From positions 17,298,296-17,362,295 of the forward strand of contig NC_031774.1 in assembly GCF_001522545.3 (NCBI RefSeq): a DNA stretch of 64,000 bases, written 5' to 3'. Shown here in pieces: positions 1 to 17,799 of the stretch. Each line of letters opens with the position of its first letter. The stretch's first letter is position 1. A model generated the notes under the pieces. The model did no database searches. It saw only the letters and a program-made list of their open reading frames with translations, and was not told where the DNA came from. The position numbers were made by a program, and so were the translations under genes. Origin of the DNA: Parus major (Eukaryota > Chordata > Aves > Passeriformes > Paridae).

Positions 1-7588
<7,588 letters not shown>

Positions 7589-9300
7589 CTCCGCAGTGGC
7601 TGCGTGTGCCCTCCCGCCCTCTGCAGCGCTGGATTCATCCCCGTGTTCGCCATCCGTGTCGATCGATGTCAGAGCAACAGCACAAAGGGTTCGCGCAGGG
7701 ACGCGAAGGGACCTGGTGCCCAGATGGGCAAACCTGGGGAGGGAGAGAATCCCTTCTCTGCTGCCATCTGGAACCTGCCCCCTCCCGCTCCTTCCACGGA
7801 CAATACTTAATTATGCATCTCTCTCTCTTTTTAATTTCCTGGTTTTTGGTTTTAAATTGTCATTCTTAAGGACACTGGTAAGCACAGAGTGGGCTTGCCG
7901 ATGCAGAAGTCTCCTCTCAGTCTTGGGGAGGAGGAGAGATGGGAAAGAATTAACTTCAACCCTCATCCACTCAGTTTCTCTTTCTTCCTGGAGCTGCCAG
8001 CTGTCTGAGGAGGAGCTGGAGGGGCAGCCGTGTCCCCTCAACACCTCCTTGGTCTGCTGACCTCGGGTTAAGAGTGAATGCTGCACAAAGGGGGCTTATC
8101 TTGTTGCTGCTGGAGGCAGGGGTGGGGGGGGATGCTGGATCTGGCAAGTTCCTTGGCCTGGAAACCTTCAGTCCTCCCTTCTCCCTTTTTAAAAACTAGT
8201 TGGACTTAAATGAATACTGATTGTTCCTATTGATTTTGTAATTATTTTTGTTTTAAAGCAAAGGGATGTCCCTCCTAACTAGGTGTCACAGGCACATCTG
8301 GGTGAGGTGCAGAAATAAGGTGTCTGCTCTGTAGGGAACATGTCTGTGGGATCACATGAATGTCCAAAGGTGCTTCCCTGCTTGGCTACAGGCATGGAAG
8401 GGAGAGGAGCTTGGGATCAAGTTATTTTTGTTTTGGGGTGATTTTTTGGTGTTTTTTTATTTTATTGTTGTTTTATTTGTTTTTTTCAGGGAGAGGTTAT
8501 TTCTTGTTTTTACTTTTTGTTTTGTTTTTTGGGGGTTTTTCTTTAGTTCTGTTTTGGATCTTTTTTTTGTTTGGGTTATGGGTCTTTATTTTATTTTTTT
8601 TTGTTCAGGGTTGTCGGGAGGGAAAACCAAACAAAAAGAAGCCACTTACATTCCTTCAACCTGCCACCATTTAGAGTGATAAAGCTGTGGCTGCAGATGT
8701 AGATCAGCTGATCTGATTTTTTCCCAGCCTGACCCCAGGTGTGTGGAAGGAGGCACTGGCTCCAGTTCTGGCACTGCCCAACCTCATGGAGCCACAGTAG
8801 AAATGCTGCACCTGTGGGCTCACTCTTCCAGGTGAGAACACAAGGTCTGGTTGTGTTCTGATGTTTGCCTTGGGTGTGACTGGAGCCAGCGGGCGTGGAA
8901 GAGGCAGAGGGTTCACATCCTCTGAGCAAGGAGCTGTTTGTGTGTCCATCACTTGAGGGGGTGTGTCCTCTGCATCACAAGAAGATCCCATTTGCTCCTG
9001 GGGTGGGGATCAGTGGTGGGTGGCAGAGGGCAAGTCCACACCTACAACCTGCTCTGTCAAAGGGACACTGCCCCAGCTAAGATTCACTTGTCAGAGGAAT
9101 TCCTCATTCAGTACTCTCTTGGGCTGTGTAATTAATTCTAGTTAAGTGATCTTAAGTGTGAGATCTACCAACCCAGTGTGATCTTTTCCATTATTTATTC
9201 CATTTGGTGCGATCCACCCAACTTTGGTGTTGAAATTAAACTGGTTGAATTCACTTTTCATTCCTTCATTTTGCTTTATTCTCCAGGCGCCTGCTTGGTG
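7589..9300 (+). other. SLC25A22: SLC25A22 3' untranslated region (end not fixed)
   Basis: This follows the stop codon directly. It contains a very U-rich part at about 8421-8610 with runs of T and GTTTT. An ATTAAA hexamer at 9235-9240 is followed by a GT-rich stretch at about 9298-9325, which is the best polyadenylation candidate I see. An AATAAA at 10249-10254 is a possible distal site. No open frame here has recognisable content. Confidence 0.5.
9235..9240 (+). terminator. Candidate polyadenylation signal ATTAAA for SLC25A22
   Basis: This is the commonest variant hexamer. It lies about 1.65 kb after the stop codon, and GT-rich sequence follows within about 60-80 nt. A second candidate, AATAAA, is at 10249-10254. 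Confidence 0.35.
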
Positions 9301-10137
9301 TTTGTGTTTTGAATGTGTATTTAAATTAATTTTTAAAATACCATTGTTTTTAATGTTTAAAAGAAAACCACCTCTGTTTCACCATTCTTGGGTTAGGTTT
9401 TCGTGAAACCTGTATGTTGAGGGCCTTCTTCCTTGATGCATCCTTTTTCTCTTTGAAAAAGTTGTTCTGTGGCTGATTCGTTACTTGTCACTTTGCATAT
9501 GTGAATAATTTTCTTTTTCTTTTTTCTTAATGACTTCTCCATGTATCTGGGAAGGAATCTGTGCAAAGGCAATGATAGATGTCTGTGCTGTGTGTAGTGC
9601 TGTGATGCTGCTCTTGCTTTGGATTTCCCTTGGGTGGATTAAAAGAGAAAGGTTTATTTTATTTTTTTTCTTTAAGGTGCCCCATTCCTTGCTGCTTTTT
9701 GATTTACAGGGAGGGTCCCCAAAAGATAAAACTTGCTGATAAAACTTGTGGGGTTTCAGCTTGCCCTTCTTCCTGCAAGGATTGTCCCCTGAAACTGGGT
9801 GATTTGTGGCTGCAGGGATGTGCATGGGGTGCAGGTTTGTATGGTGGGGTTAAGTTCGCAGGAAAATTTGGTGCAGTGAAGGGCTGAGGTTCAGGGAAGG
9901 CTCTCCTTGTCATTTGGGATGCTTTTAAAAACTTCTTTAAAAAACTGACTCTTCCTCCTGAAATCTCCAGCTCTTCTTCCACTGTGCAGGAGCTGGTCAC
10001 CTAAATGAGGCTGATTTTTAGCTTCCTGGACTGGTCCCTGAGCTATCAGGACCTGGAGGGATGGCAGGAGACAACAGCTGTGGCTGTGCAGGACAGGTAT
10101 CCCCCTCTCCTGCCAGGCAGGGTCCTGCTTGCAAAAA

Positions 10138-10159
10138 GGAAAAAAAAAAAAAAAAAAAG
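10138..10159 (+). repeat. Poly(A) run
   Basis: An almost pure run of A (about 20) lies between SLC25A22 and the repeat field. It could be the tail of an old retroposed sequence, but the sequence before it is not a repeat I recognise. Confidence 0.7.
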
Positions 10160-10519
10160 ATTAAAATGGGAGAATTCCCATCAATTTAATAAGTCACCTA
10201 TTAACTGAAATCGCTCTGCATTGATTGCAGCTTTGAGGAATGGAAGTAAATAAACAAACCTCTGCTCCCCTCCCTGGGCACTGCTTGTCCCTGGGGCAGG
10301 AGCCAGCAGCCAGCACCACTCCTTGTTCTTCCCACCTGTTCCTCCACCCACCCCAGGTCACACCAGTCTTACCTTGTCCATGCCAGCCTTGTCCCTTGCT
10401 CCCACCCTGACCTGGCTCTCCTGGCTCCTCTGGGTTTCATGGTGTTCACTGCCCTTAGATACATTTTGCTGGATCTGCTGAATGCCCCTGTCCTGGGTTC
10501 AGGTGCTTGACTCAGTTTT

Positions 10520-11040
10520 GTCTTGTGGAATTTCCTGGATGAAATTTGGATTTGGATGAAATTTCTTAAAGCCCCATGGGGAAATTCCTGGAAAAAAAAA
10601 GGAAAAATCCTAGCAACCAAGAGGGGAATTCCTGGAACAAATAAGGAAGCCAGAAAGCTAAATATCCTGTCTAACAAAGGGGAAATTTTCTGTAACACAA
10701 TGTAGGAATTTCCATGTGAGGACTAGGTGAAGTCATTGAAAGCAAAAGGGGAAATATTCAAGGAATTTCTAGACAGCAGTGGAGGAATTTCCTACAAGGC
10801 TATAGCGGGGATAGCCTAGAGATAAAAGGAGGGAAAATCCATGAAAACAAGGAGGAAATTGCCTCAAATACTTGGGAAATACCTGAAAAGCAGAAGCGAT
10901 ATTCTTTTAAGAAAGTGACAGTGATATTTCCGAGAGCGGAAATTTCCCAGAATCTAAAGGAGGAATTGGTGATTAACAAAAGGGGAACTGCCTGCAGAGG
11001 ATGAATGATATTTCTTGGGAAATAATTTCTTGCTTCCCAG
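10520..11040. repeat. Degenerate AT-core repeat array with kappaB-like motifs, left part
   Basis: The motif (G)GGAAATTTCC and its variants recur every 20-45 bp, separated by AAACAAGGAGG-like spacers. Examples are GGGAAATTCC at 10579-10588, GGGGAATTCC at 10623-10632, AGGAATTTCC near 10704 and 10772, and GGAAATTTCCC at 10938-10948. The spacing is irregular, so this is a decayed minisatellite rather than a clean tandem array. The same motif resumes at 12,550 beyond the retroviral fragments, so the array seems to have been split by that insertion. Confidence 0.65.
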
Positions 11041-11279
11041 TGTCAGGACAATCCACAAATACCAAAGTTTATGTTCAAAAAGGAGACAGAGGAATCCTGC
11101 AACTTCATCCGAATAGAGGGAGAGAGTCCTCCAGGGCAGACAGCTTCGGGGCTTCCCCTCTCAGGGTTTCAGAGTGAGCAGCCTCCTTTAATCCTAAACT
11201 CCAGGCACATGCTGCCCTCCTCCTTCCCCCACTGGCTGAGGCAGTAGGAAGGCACAGCCTTCCCGAACTGCCCACCACA
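11041..11279 (-). repeat. LTR copy 1 (239 bp)
   Basis: This is the 3'-side LTR of the element in minus orientation. Its partner is at 12114-12352. The left edge abuts the degenerate AAATTTCC array directly. Confidence 0.72.
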
Positions 11280-12113
11280 GCTCCCAGCCCGTGCTGCTGG
11301 TCCTGTGCTCCCACACCCGGCCTCGCCACTCCTCACCTGAGAGAAACTCCCTTGAGTAGCAAGTGGACAAACCCAAATCCTCCACTCTGGCTCCATAACG
11401 GCCGGGGGAGGGGTGAGGGTGTAGGAACAGTACCTCCCTCTTTTCCCTCTCCTGGAAGCCAGGAATACAAACGACTTGCAGCTGGCCCTGTATTAGACAG
11501 CATATTTTGAAGATAAGGCAGAGAACTTCCAGTCCCCAGTGTTCGGATCACACAGCTTCCCCATGCTGTCTGCCCTATTTCTCCACACTCCCCTTCAACA
11601 TTTCCTGCTGTGGGCGTGGGTGGGTTGCTGAGACCTTTCTAGGTGCCTCTTCTAGTCCCCTCTGGGCATCCACGTCCTTAACTACTGGGAGAATGTGCAG
11701 ACCATCTCAACATTTTCCCAAAGGACCCTTCGGAGGTATTTTGGGATCACCATCCCTATGGTCGAGACCCTTTTAAAACTTTTCTTTGTTGCCTGCCCTG
11801 GGTGTCCTGCCAAGTTTTACTCCCCAATGTTGCACTCACCAGTGAGATTTGCCAAGACCCTTCCCAACTTTCCCCCAGTTTCCCCTTCTGGGCATCCATG
11901 TCCAGTGGTCCTCGCCTATGGCGTCTTCTTGGACACCCCTGGTCCACCTCTCCTCTGTCTCCTGGACAGCCCCGGGTACCCAATCCAATCAATCTCCTGG
12001 TGCTGGCCAGCGCCAAAGGGAGTTGGTCACTGCAACTGTGTGAGGCACCTCCAGCTCCTCCTGCTGCGTTGTGTCATACCCGACAGTGGAAGGATCCTGG
12101 AGGAGTCACCAAT

Positions 12114-12352
12114 TGTAAGGAAAATCCACAAACGCCAGAAGTTTATGTCCAAAAAGGAGACTGAGGAATCCTGCAACTTTATCCGAACGGGGGAAAGAGT
12201 CCACCAGGGCACACAGCTGTGGGGTTTTCCCTCTCAGGGTTTCAGAGGGAGCAGCCTCTTTTTATCCTAAACTCCAGGCACATGCTGCCCTCCTCCTTCA
12301 CCCACTGGCTGAGGCAGTAGGAAGGCACAGCCTTCCCGAACTGCCCACCACA
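12114..12352 (-). repeat. LTR copy 2 (239 bp), flanked by primer-site-like and purine-tract-like sequence
   Basis: The inner flank at about 12094-12111 carries a primer-binding-site-like sequence and the outer flank at 12353-12366 carries a polypurine-like sequence. An LTR with both marks would sit between two internal regions, as in a tandem provirus produced by recombination. Confidence 0.7.
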
Positions 12353-12540
12353 TACCCCCCCTTGACCCTACTGTTTTACCCCAAAGCTCAGAGAGCCAGG
12401 CTGTGCATTCCCCTGTCTGTGCCAGGAGCCTCGCTGCCCTGTCAAAGTCAGCAGAGACATTGGGAGCCATTGCAAAGACATTGACAGCCAGCCCTTCACC
12501 CATCAAATTGTCTGTACTGACATGAGCTTCCCTCGCAGCA

Positions 12541-12840
12541 GGGAGTTACAGTCATGGGGAAATTTCCTAGGAAAGCAGTGGAGATCTTCTAAGCAGAGGG
12601 GAAAATTGTAGACAGGAATGGACGACTCTAGAAAACATCAAAGACATTTCCCAGGAAGCAAGGAGGAAATAGTCTGCAAAGTGACTGGTAAATTTCCTGG
12701 AGAATAGCACGGGATTTTTTAGGAAGGAAGTGGGAAATTTCCTGGGAAACAAAAGGCAGTGTTCTGAAAAACCATGGAGAGTGCCAGGTAGGCAGTAGGG
12801 AGTTCCTGGAAAGAAGACATTTCCTCAAAAACAAGCAGCA
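12541..12840. repeat. Degenerate AT-core repeat array, right part
   Basis: The AAATTTCC repeat resumes after the retroviral segment. GGGAAATTTCC occurs at 12557-12567 and 12732-12742, with weaker copies near 12638, 12690 and 12817. Spacer words such as CAAGGAGGAAAT and CTGGGAAACAA match those of the left part. Confidence 0.62.
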
Positions 12841-13388
12841 CATTGGGAAAAAGGCTGCAGTTCCGTGCTTCGGCCCCACTGACCCCTCCACCCCTTCCTG
12901 GTCCTTGTGTAAGGAGCTCGAAAACCCTCTCAAGGAGTCTGGGTTGTTTTCACTGCTCCCCGCAGAGCTCAGAGGTCTCGGGGAGAGCCGGGCTGTGCTT
13001 GTGGCTGCCCTTGACCCGCCTCCTGTCGGGGGCATGGGCTGCTTCGCCTTTGCCTCGGTGCCGAGCGCTGCCCTCCGCACTTCAGCCTTTATTGGTTTGT
13101 CTTTTTTGACAGCACGGCCTTAGCGTGCAAGCCAAGGCAGCCGGGAGAAGAAGGATTAAAACAAACCTCTGGACTTGGCCCGGGGGTTTCCAGCCCCGGG
13201 AAGTCCCGGCTGGAGCTGGTGCGGGCGGCCCCCTGCGCTCCGAGGGTGCCACGCTCCGCTTTAGGTCCGGTTTATTTATTTTAATTATTAAAATTCAATA
13301 GTCCGGGGAGGCGGTGCGCAGCCCAGGTGCCGGAGCATCCCGCGGGCGCTCCCGGGAGCGGCGACACCGCCCGCGCGGGAGCGGCGGC

Positions 13389-13402
13389 ACTTTCACTTTC
13401 GG
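13389..13402 (+). promoter_or_regulatory. ISRE-like element in the IRF7 promoter
   Basis: TTTCACTTTC at 13391-13400 fits the TTTCNNTTTC core of interferon-stimulated response elements, bound by ISGF3 and IRFs. It lies about 140 bp before the IRF7 start codon in GC-rich sequence, a sensible place for a proximal promoter element. IRF7 is an interferon-induced gene in mammals and chicken. A GGGGGTTTCC kappaB-like match lies further upstream near 13,184. Confidence 0.65.
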
Positions 13403-13537
13403 AAGGGACACGTGATTTCCAGGAAAACGGGAGGGGTGGATAAAGGAGCGGGCAGGAGGCGGCCGCCCCCCGCGTCCCGGTCACCGCCCTGCGCGGCTCG
13501 GCTCGGCTCGGCAGGGAGGCTCTGCGCACACAGCACC

Positions 13538-16500
13538 ATGGCAGCGGCGGAGAAGGAGGGGTAAGCGGCGGCCAGCACCCCCGGCCCGCCCCGGGTCGCC
13601 GTCTCCGGGTGGCCCCGGTCCCCCGGTGACGGTCCCGCGCCCACAGGGAAGCGCAGAGGCTGCGGTTCGGACAGTGGCTGCTGAACGCCATCAGCAGCGG
13701 GAACTACCGGGGGCTGCGCTGGATCGACTCTGCCCACACCATCTTCCGCGTCCCCTGGAAACACAACGCCAGGAAAGACATCACCAGCAGTGACCTGGAG
13801 GTCTTCAAGGTGGGTGGGATGAGTGTCAGCAGCAGAGACGTGGAGATCTTCGAGGTTGGCGGGGTGGGGGTCGCCAGCAGCAGGCTCAGGGTCTTCAAGG
13901 TGTGTGGGATAGGATGGTGACCAGCAGCAAGCTGAGGTCTTCAGGGTGGGGGGGATGTGGGAACTGGGAAGGTGGGGGAAGACCAGTCATCCCTGGAAAC
14001 CTCCATGCTCATGGAGCCAGGGACCCCATGCCCACCTCCCTTCACCCCCAGGCCTGGGCAAAGGTCAGTGGGCGCTATGAGGAAGGCTCTGAGGACCCGG
14101 CCAAGTGGAAGACCAACTTCCGTTGTGCCCTGAGCAGCACACACATGTTCAAGCTGGAACAGGACCATTCCAAGCGTGGTGATGACCCCCACAAGGTTTT
14201 CTCCATTGTCTCAGGTGAGCCTTGCCCCATGGAAGGGCTGTGTTGGGTGGGGTGGGCAATCTCGAGACCTCCCACTCCTGGTGCTCTCCTTTCAGCCACC
14301 CTCCAGCACAGCACGGAGGGAGATTCCAGCATCCCAAACCCTGTGGTGGACGAGCAGGCAGCACAAGAGCAGCTGCAGGTAGCTGGGTGGGCACAGCAGG
14401 CCAGGGTGGGTCCCTGCTGCCACTCCAAAAGTATTGTACCAAGCTGCAGCCCAGCACCTGGCCAAAATGGAGAGGCTGGGAGAGGCTGGGTGCCTGGCAA
14501 CCACAATAATATGATCCATTTTCCTTCCCTTTCCAGCTGGAGCTCCACTCCCAAGACATGGCCTCAGCAATCGCTGTGCCAGGTAAGCACTAGTCCCACA
14601 ATCTTTCTTTGGGAGAGGACACCCAGTAGGCTCAGCTGGGGCTGATTTTGTGGCTGTGAGACATCCCTACCCGCTGTGCTCTCCCTTAGAAAGCACCGAC
14701 CCCACACAGCTCAAGACTCTGGAGGACCTGCTGCAGCACTGTGACATCTCTCCCCGTGTCCTTGGCCCGCTCACTGCACCCTGGGTGCCCACAGGTGAGA
14801 CCAGCTCTGCTCACAGGGTGCAGAGTTGGTGACTGCCTGGGTGACTGATCCCAGCACCTTCCCACAGGTGGCTTCTCTGCAGGGAACACTCCCCACCAGG
14901 ACATTGTGCTCCAGCCTCACCAGGACATTGTGCTCCAGCCTCACCAGGACACCCTGCTCCAGCCTTACACAAACACCAGCCAAAACAGCTGCTTCCCTCC
15001 CACGACATTTCCACAATGGGTGCCCACGGTGGAGCAGCCCACCTTGGACACCTACCAAGCAACGGGCCTCATGCCACCACAAGAGACAGGTGGGTGCCAC
15101 GGGGCAGGATCTGGCCCTGGCAATGCCATGGTGGGGTGGGAAGAGGCAGCCCCCAACCTGCTTTGTCTGGAATGGTGATGCTGATGCTGCTCATTCCCCG
15201 CTGCAGGGGCCGTGCCAGCACCATGTCACCTGATGGAGGGCACGGTCCCCATGCAGTACGCGGCGGAGGCGACGTTGTTCGTGCCTGCCGCCAGTCCTGT
15301 GCCACAGCCACGGCTGCTGCTGGATAACACAGGTGAGGGCTGTTAGTTAGTAATGGCTATAAATTATTACTGCAATTATGAACAGTAAATATGCTTGGGG
15401 GGTGCTCTGGGGAGGGGGAACATTTCGGTTCTGAGGATGCAGCTGCTGATCGCTTCCTGGTGCAGATGGCATCGTCTCCATCCTGGATGTCACCATCTAC
15501 TACCGGGGGAAGGAGTTCCACCGGGAGGTGGTTGGGGGCAGCCGCTGCCTGCTGACGTACCAGCCCCCCAGTCTGCCGGAGAGCCCGTGCCCCTGGCACG
15601 TGGTGCACTTCCCCAGCCCCGCCAGCGTGGCCGACAGCAAGCAGCGGCGCATCACCGAGGAGCTGCTGGGCGTCGCGGGGCTGCAGCTGGAGCAACGCGC
15701 CTACAAGGTCTTTGCTACCCGCCGGGAGAAGTGCAAGGTGTTCTGGGCCTTGTCCCAGCAGCTCGAGGGGGTTGAGGAGCCTCCACCCAACCTGCTCTAC
15801 CGGGACCAGGAAACGCCCATCTTTGACTTCAATGAGTTTTGCACAGGTAGGTAGGCGTGTCACGTAGTTCCCCATGTGTTGTTTCCTGCCCAGCCTGCTC
15901 TGGGGCTCATGGGAGCCAGCCCCAGGATATTACAAGCATCCAAACCCTCCCAGGCCCTCTGTTCCACTGGGCTCAACCCAAAACTGAGCCCTGTTTTGCC
16001 TCACAGAGCTGAGGGACTTCCGCAATGGCCAAAGGCGGCGATCCCCCGACTTCACCATCTACCTCTGCTTTGGGCAGGCCTTCTCCAAGACCAAGCCTAA
16101 GGAGTCCAAGCTCATCCTGGTCAAGGTGCAGCAGCCAAACCCACTTCTGCCCAGGGGAGGGGAGATACTCATGGAGGCCAGGGGAGCTGAGACCCTGGGT
16201 GCCTGAGGAGGGGCATCCTCAAGGTCGAGTTGGGTGGGAGATGGAGGGTCTGGGTGCCAGAAGAGGGACCCCTGGGGACTGAGGCAGGTGGGATTCTGGC
16301 TGCCCAGGGATGGGGATGCCTAGGTGTGGAGAGGTGATGGAGTTTCCTCAGGGACTCGGCAGGGGGGCCTCAGGAGCCAAAGGAGGTGAGTGCTTGGGTG
16401 CTCAAGAGAGGAGTCCCTCAGTATGCAGTGGAGATGGGGATTTGGGAATCCTCATGATCTGGGGCAGATGGACATCTGGATACCCAAGGAGGGGGTAGCC

Positions 16501-16971
16501 TGGGGGCTGAGAGAGGTGAGGGAATTGAGTGACAGGGGAGGGGGACCCTTGGAGGCATGGATGGGGGCAGCATGACCAGGGAGGGAACCCTTAGGAACCA
16601 GGGAAAACATGGGACGAGGGTGGGCCAGAGGACACTCGGGGTCTGGGTGGGATGGTGAGGAAGGCACCTGCCCAAGGACAGGGACCCTCAGGGGTTGAGG
16701 GAGACAAAGGGTGCCCCAGACATCTCCTCCCTGCACTCCAGGAGGACAGGGCCAAGCATGGTGTTGCAGCCATATCAGGCAGCTGCCCTAACCTGCCCCT
16801 AACCCTGATGTTTTGCCACTGCAGCTGGTGCCCAAGTTCTGCGAGTATTACTACGATCAGGTGCTGCAGGAGGGAGCCTCCTCCCTGGACAGCCACACCA
16901 TCAGCCTGCAGCTCTCCAACTCCTTTGACCTCATGGAACTCATTGAGCAGTACAACATGCAGCTGGGCTGA
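13538..16971 (+). CDS. IRF7: IRF7, interferon regulatory factor 7 (complete, 11 coding exons, 525 aa)
   Basis: This transcription factor drives type I interferon genes after TBK1/IKK-epsilon phosphorylation. The exons are 13538-13560, 13647-13809, 14052-14214, 14296-14378, 14537-14582, 14690-14794, 14868-15089, 15207-15332, 15466-15846, 16007-16125 and 16825-16971. They total 1,578 nt, all introns are GT-AG, and the frame is unbroken to TGA. The ATG has a good CACCATGG context. The N-terminal DNA-binding domain shows the five family tryptophans (W18, W33, W45, W64, W81). The long ninth exon starts the IRF association domain. The C-terminus holds the serine cluster GASSLDS (494-500) followed by ISLQLSNS, like the activation switch of IRF3/IRF7. 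The middle is poorly conserved and includes three 8-residue repeats. Birds are generally described as having IRF7 but no separate IRF3, so this gene probably covers both roles. An IRF3-like name is the alternative. Confidence 0.93.
13778..13945 (+). repeat. 45-bp tandem repeat (about 4 copies) across the IRF7 exon 2 donor
   Basis: The end of exon 2 plus the start of its intron (AGCAGTGACCTGGAGGTCTTCAAG then GTGGGTGGG) recurs about every 45 bp. The donor-equivalent junctions fall at 13809/13810 (GT GGGT), 13854/13855 (GT TGGC), 13899/13900 (GT GTGT) and about 13944. The 90 nt from 13810 to 13899 are open in the exon's frame, so using the third copy would add 30 residues in frame. The fourth copy contains an in-frame TGA. 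Confidence 0.8.
14894..14965 (+). repeat. Three 24-bp in-frame repeats in IRF7 exon 7
   Basis: The 24-bp unit encodes HQDIVLQP, HQDIVLQP, HQDTLLQP (residues 204-227). The first two copies are identical at DNA level, which points to recent slippage or unequal exchange. The repeat lies in the linker between the DNA-binding and association domains. Confidence 0.9.
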
Positions 16972-17700
16972 CCCCACCTTCCCCTCCCCATGGCTCTGGC
17001 ACAGGCAGCAGGACCCCTGGGCATCCCAGGCTCTGCAAACCAGCATCCCCCAACCCAAGGACAGCTTCACTGACCAGTCCTGGAGCTCACACATTTGTGA
17101 AAAACCCTTTTCCCCTGTCAGCTTCTAGCGTGTGTTTTTGTGGAGAGTGGTAATTTACAGATTTATTTTTTTTTTAATATTTCCAAGTTAAAATATATAT
17201 GTATAGAAATGTAGTTCTCTTGCTGCTGTTGCCTGGATATCTGCCCCTGCTATCAGTCTGAAATCTTCACCACCCCCTTCTACCCCCAAAACCACAGGGG
17301 TCCATGCCCAGCCTTGTCTCAGCCAAGTCCTTGCTTGCAGGGGTGGGCTGGTATCAGAGAGCTTTATCAACATCTTCTTCCTCTTAAATTTGAGTAGATG
17401 AGGTGAATTCCCAGAGTGAAGGGATGCATTTATCAATGCATTTATTTCCATGCATTAAGGCTGCAAACATGATTTGCCAGCAGAGTGTGTTGAGGACAGC
17501 TTGGCTTGGGCTAAACAAAAGTAATTCGCTGAGCACTGACCCCGAGTTACTTGCTGGAGATGTTCTGGAAAAATAAGGCAGCAACTACAAAACGAAACAC
17601 CCAGAGTGCCAGCTCAGAGCTGCAGAGGGGGTGGTATCTCAGGGAGGAGTGTGGAAACCAGAGGGCTGCCTGAAGATGGGGTGTGCCCTCCCCAGGCTGC
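16972..17700 (+). other. IRF7 3' untranslated region and convergent intergenic gap
   Basis: The sequence after the stop turns AT-rich at about 17,150-17,210 with a T run and AATATA at 17192-17197. No canonical AATAAA is seen nearby, so the 3' end of IRF7 is not fixed. No coding sequence is seen here. Confidence 0.4.
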
Positions 17701-17799
17701 AGGCAACTGCACCCCCTCATTTCAGGAGCCTGACCATCACTGTGGTCCCTGGGCAAGAGGAGGGAGCAGTGTCCTTACCTGCCTGTGACCTGGATGCTG

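Larger units (their letters stand above)
11041..12540 (-). mobile_element. Endogenous retrovirus fragments, minus orientation, two LTRs
   Basis: Two direct repeats of equal length, 11041-11279 and 12114-12352 (239 bp each), match at roughly nine bases in ten by eye. On the minus strand each starts TGTGGTGGGCAG and ends in CA (TGACA and TTACA), the TG...CA form of retroviral LTRs. Just inside the right LTR, two bases after its end, the minus strand reads TGGTGACTCC. That is the place and 5' TGG expected of a tRNA primer-binding site. Just outside the right LTR is AAGGGGGGGTA, resembling a polypurine tract. The 834 bp between the LTRs is far too short for gag-pol-env, so the internal region is largely deleted. 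No intact viral gene is visible. I could not find a matching target-site duplication. Confidence 0.7.

Noticed and set aside
13902..14645. 247-codon frame across IRF7 exons 3-5
   Set aside because: It reads through IRF7 introns. The exon-by-exon IRF7 model with consistent phases explains the sequence.
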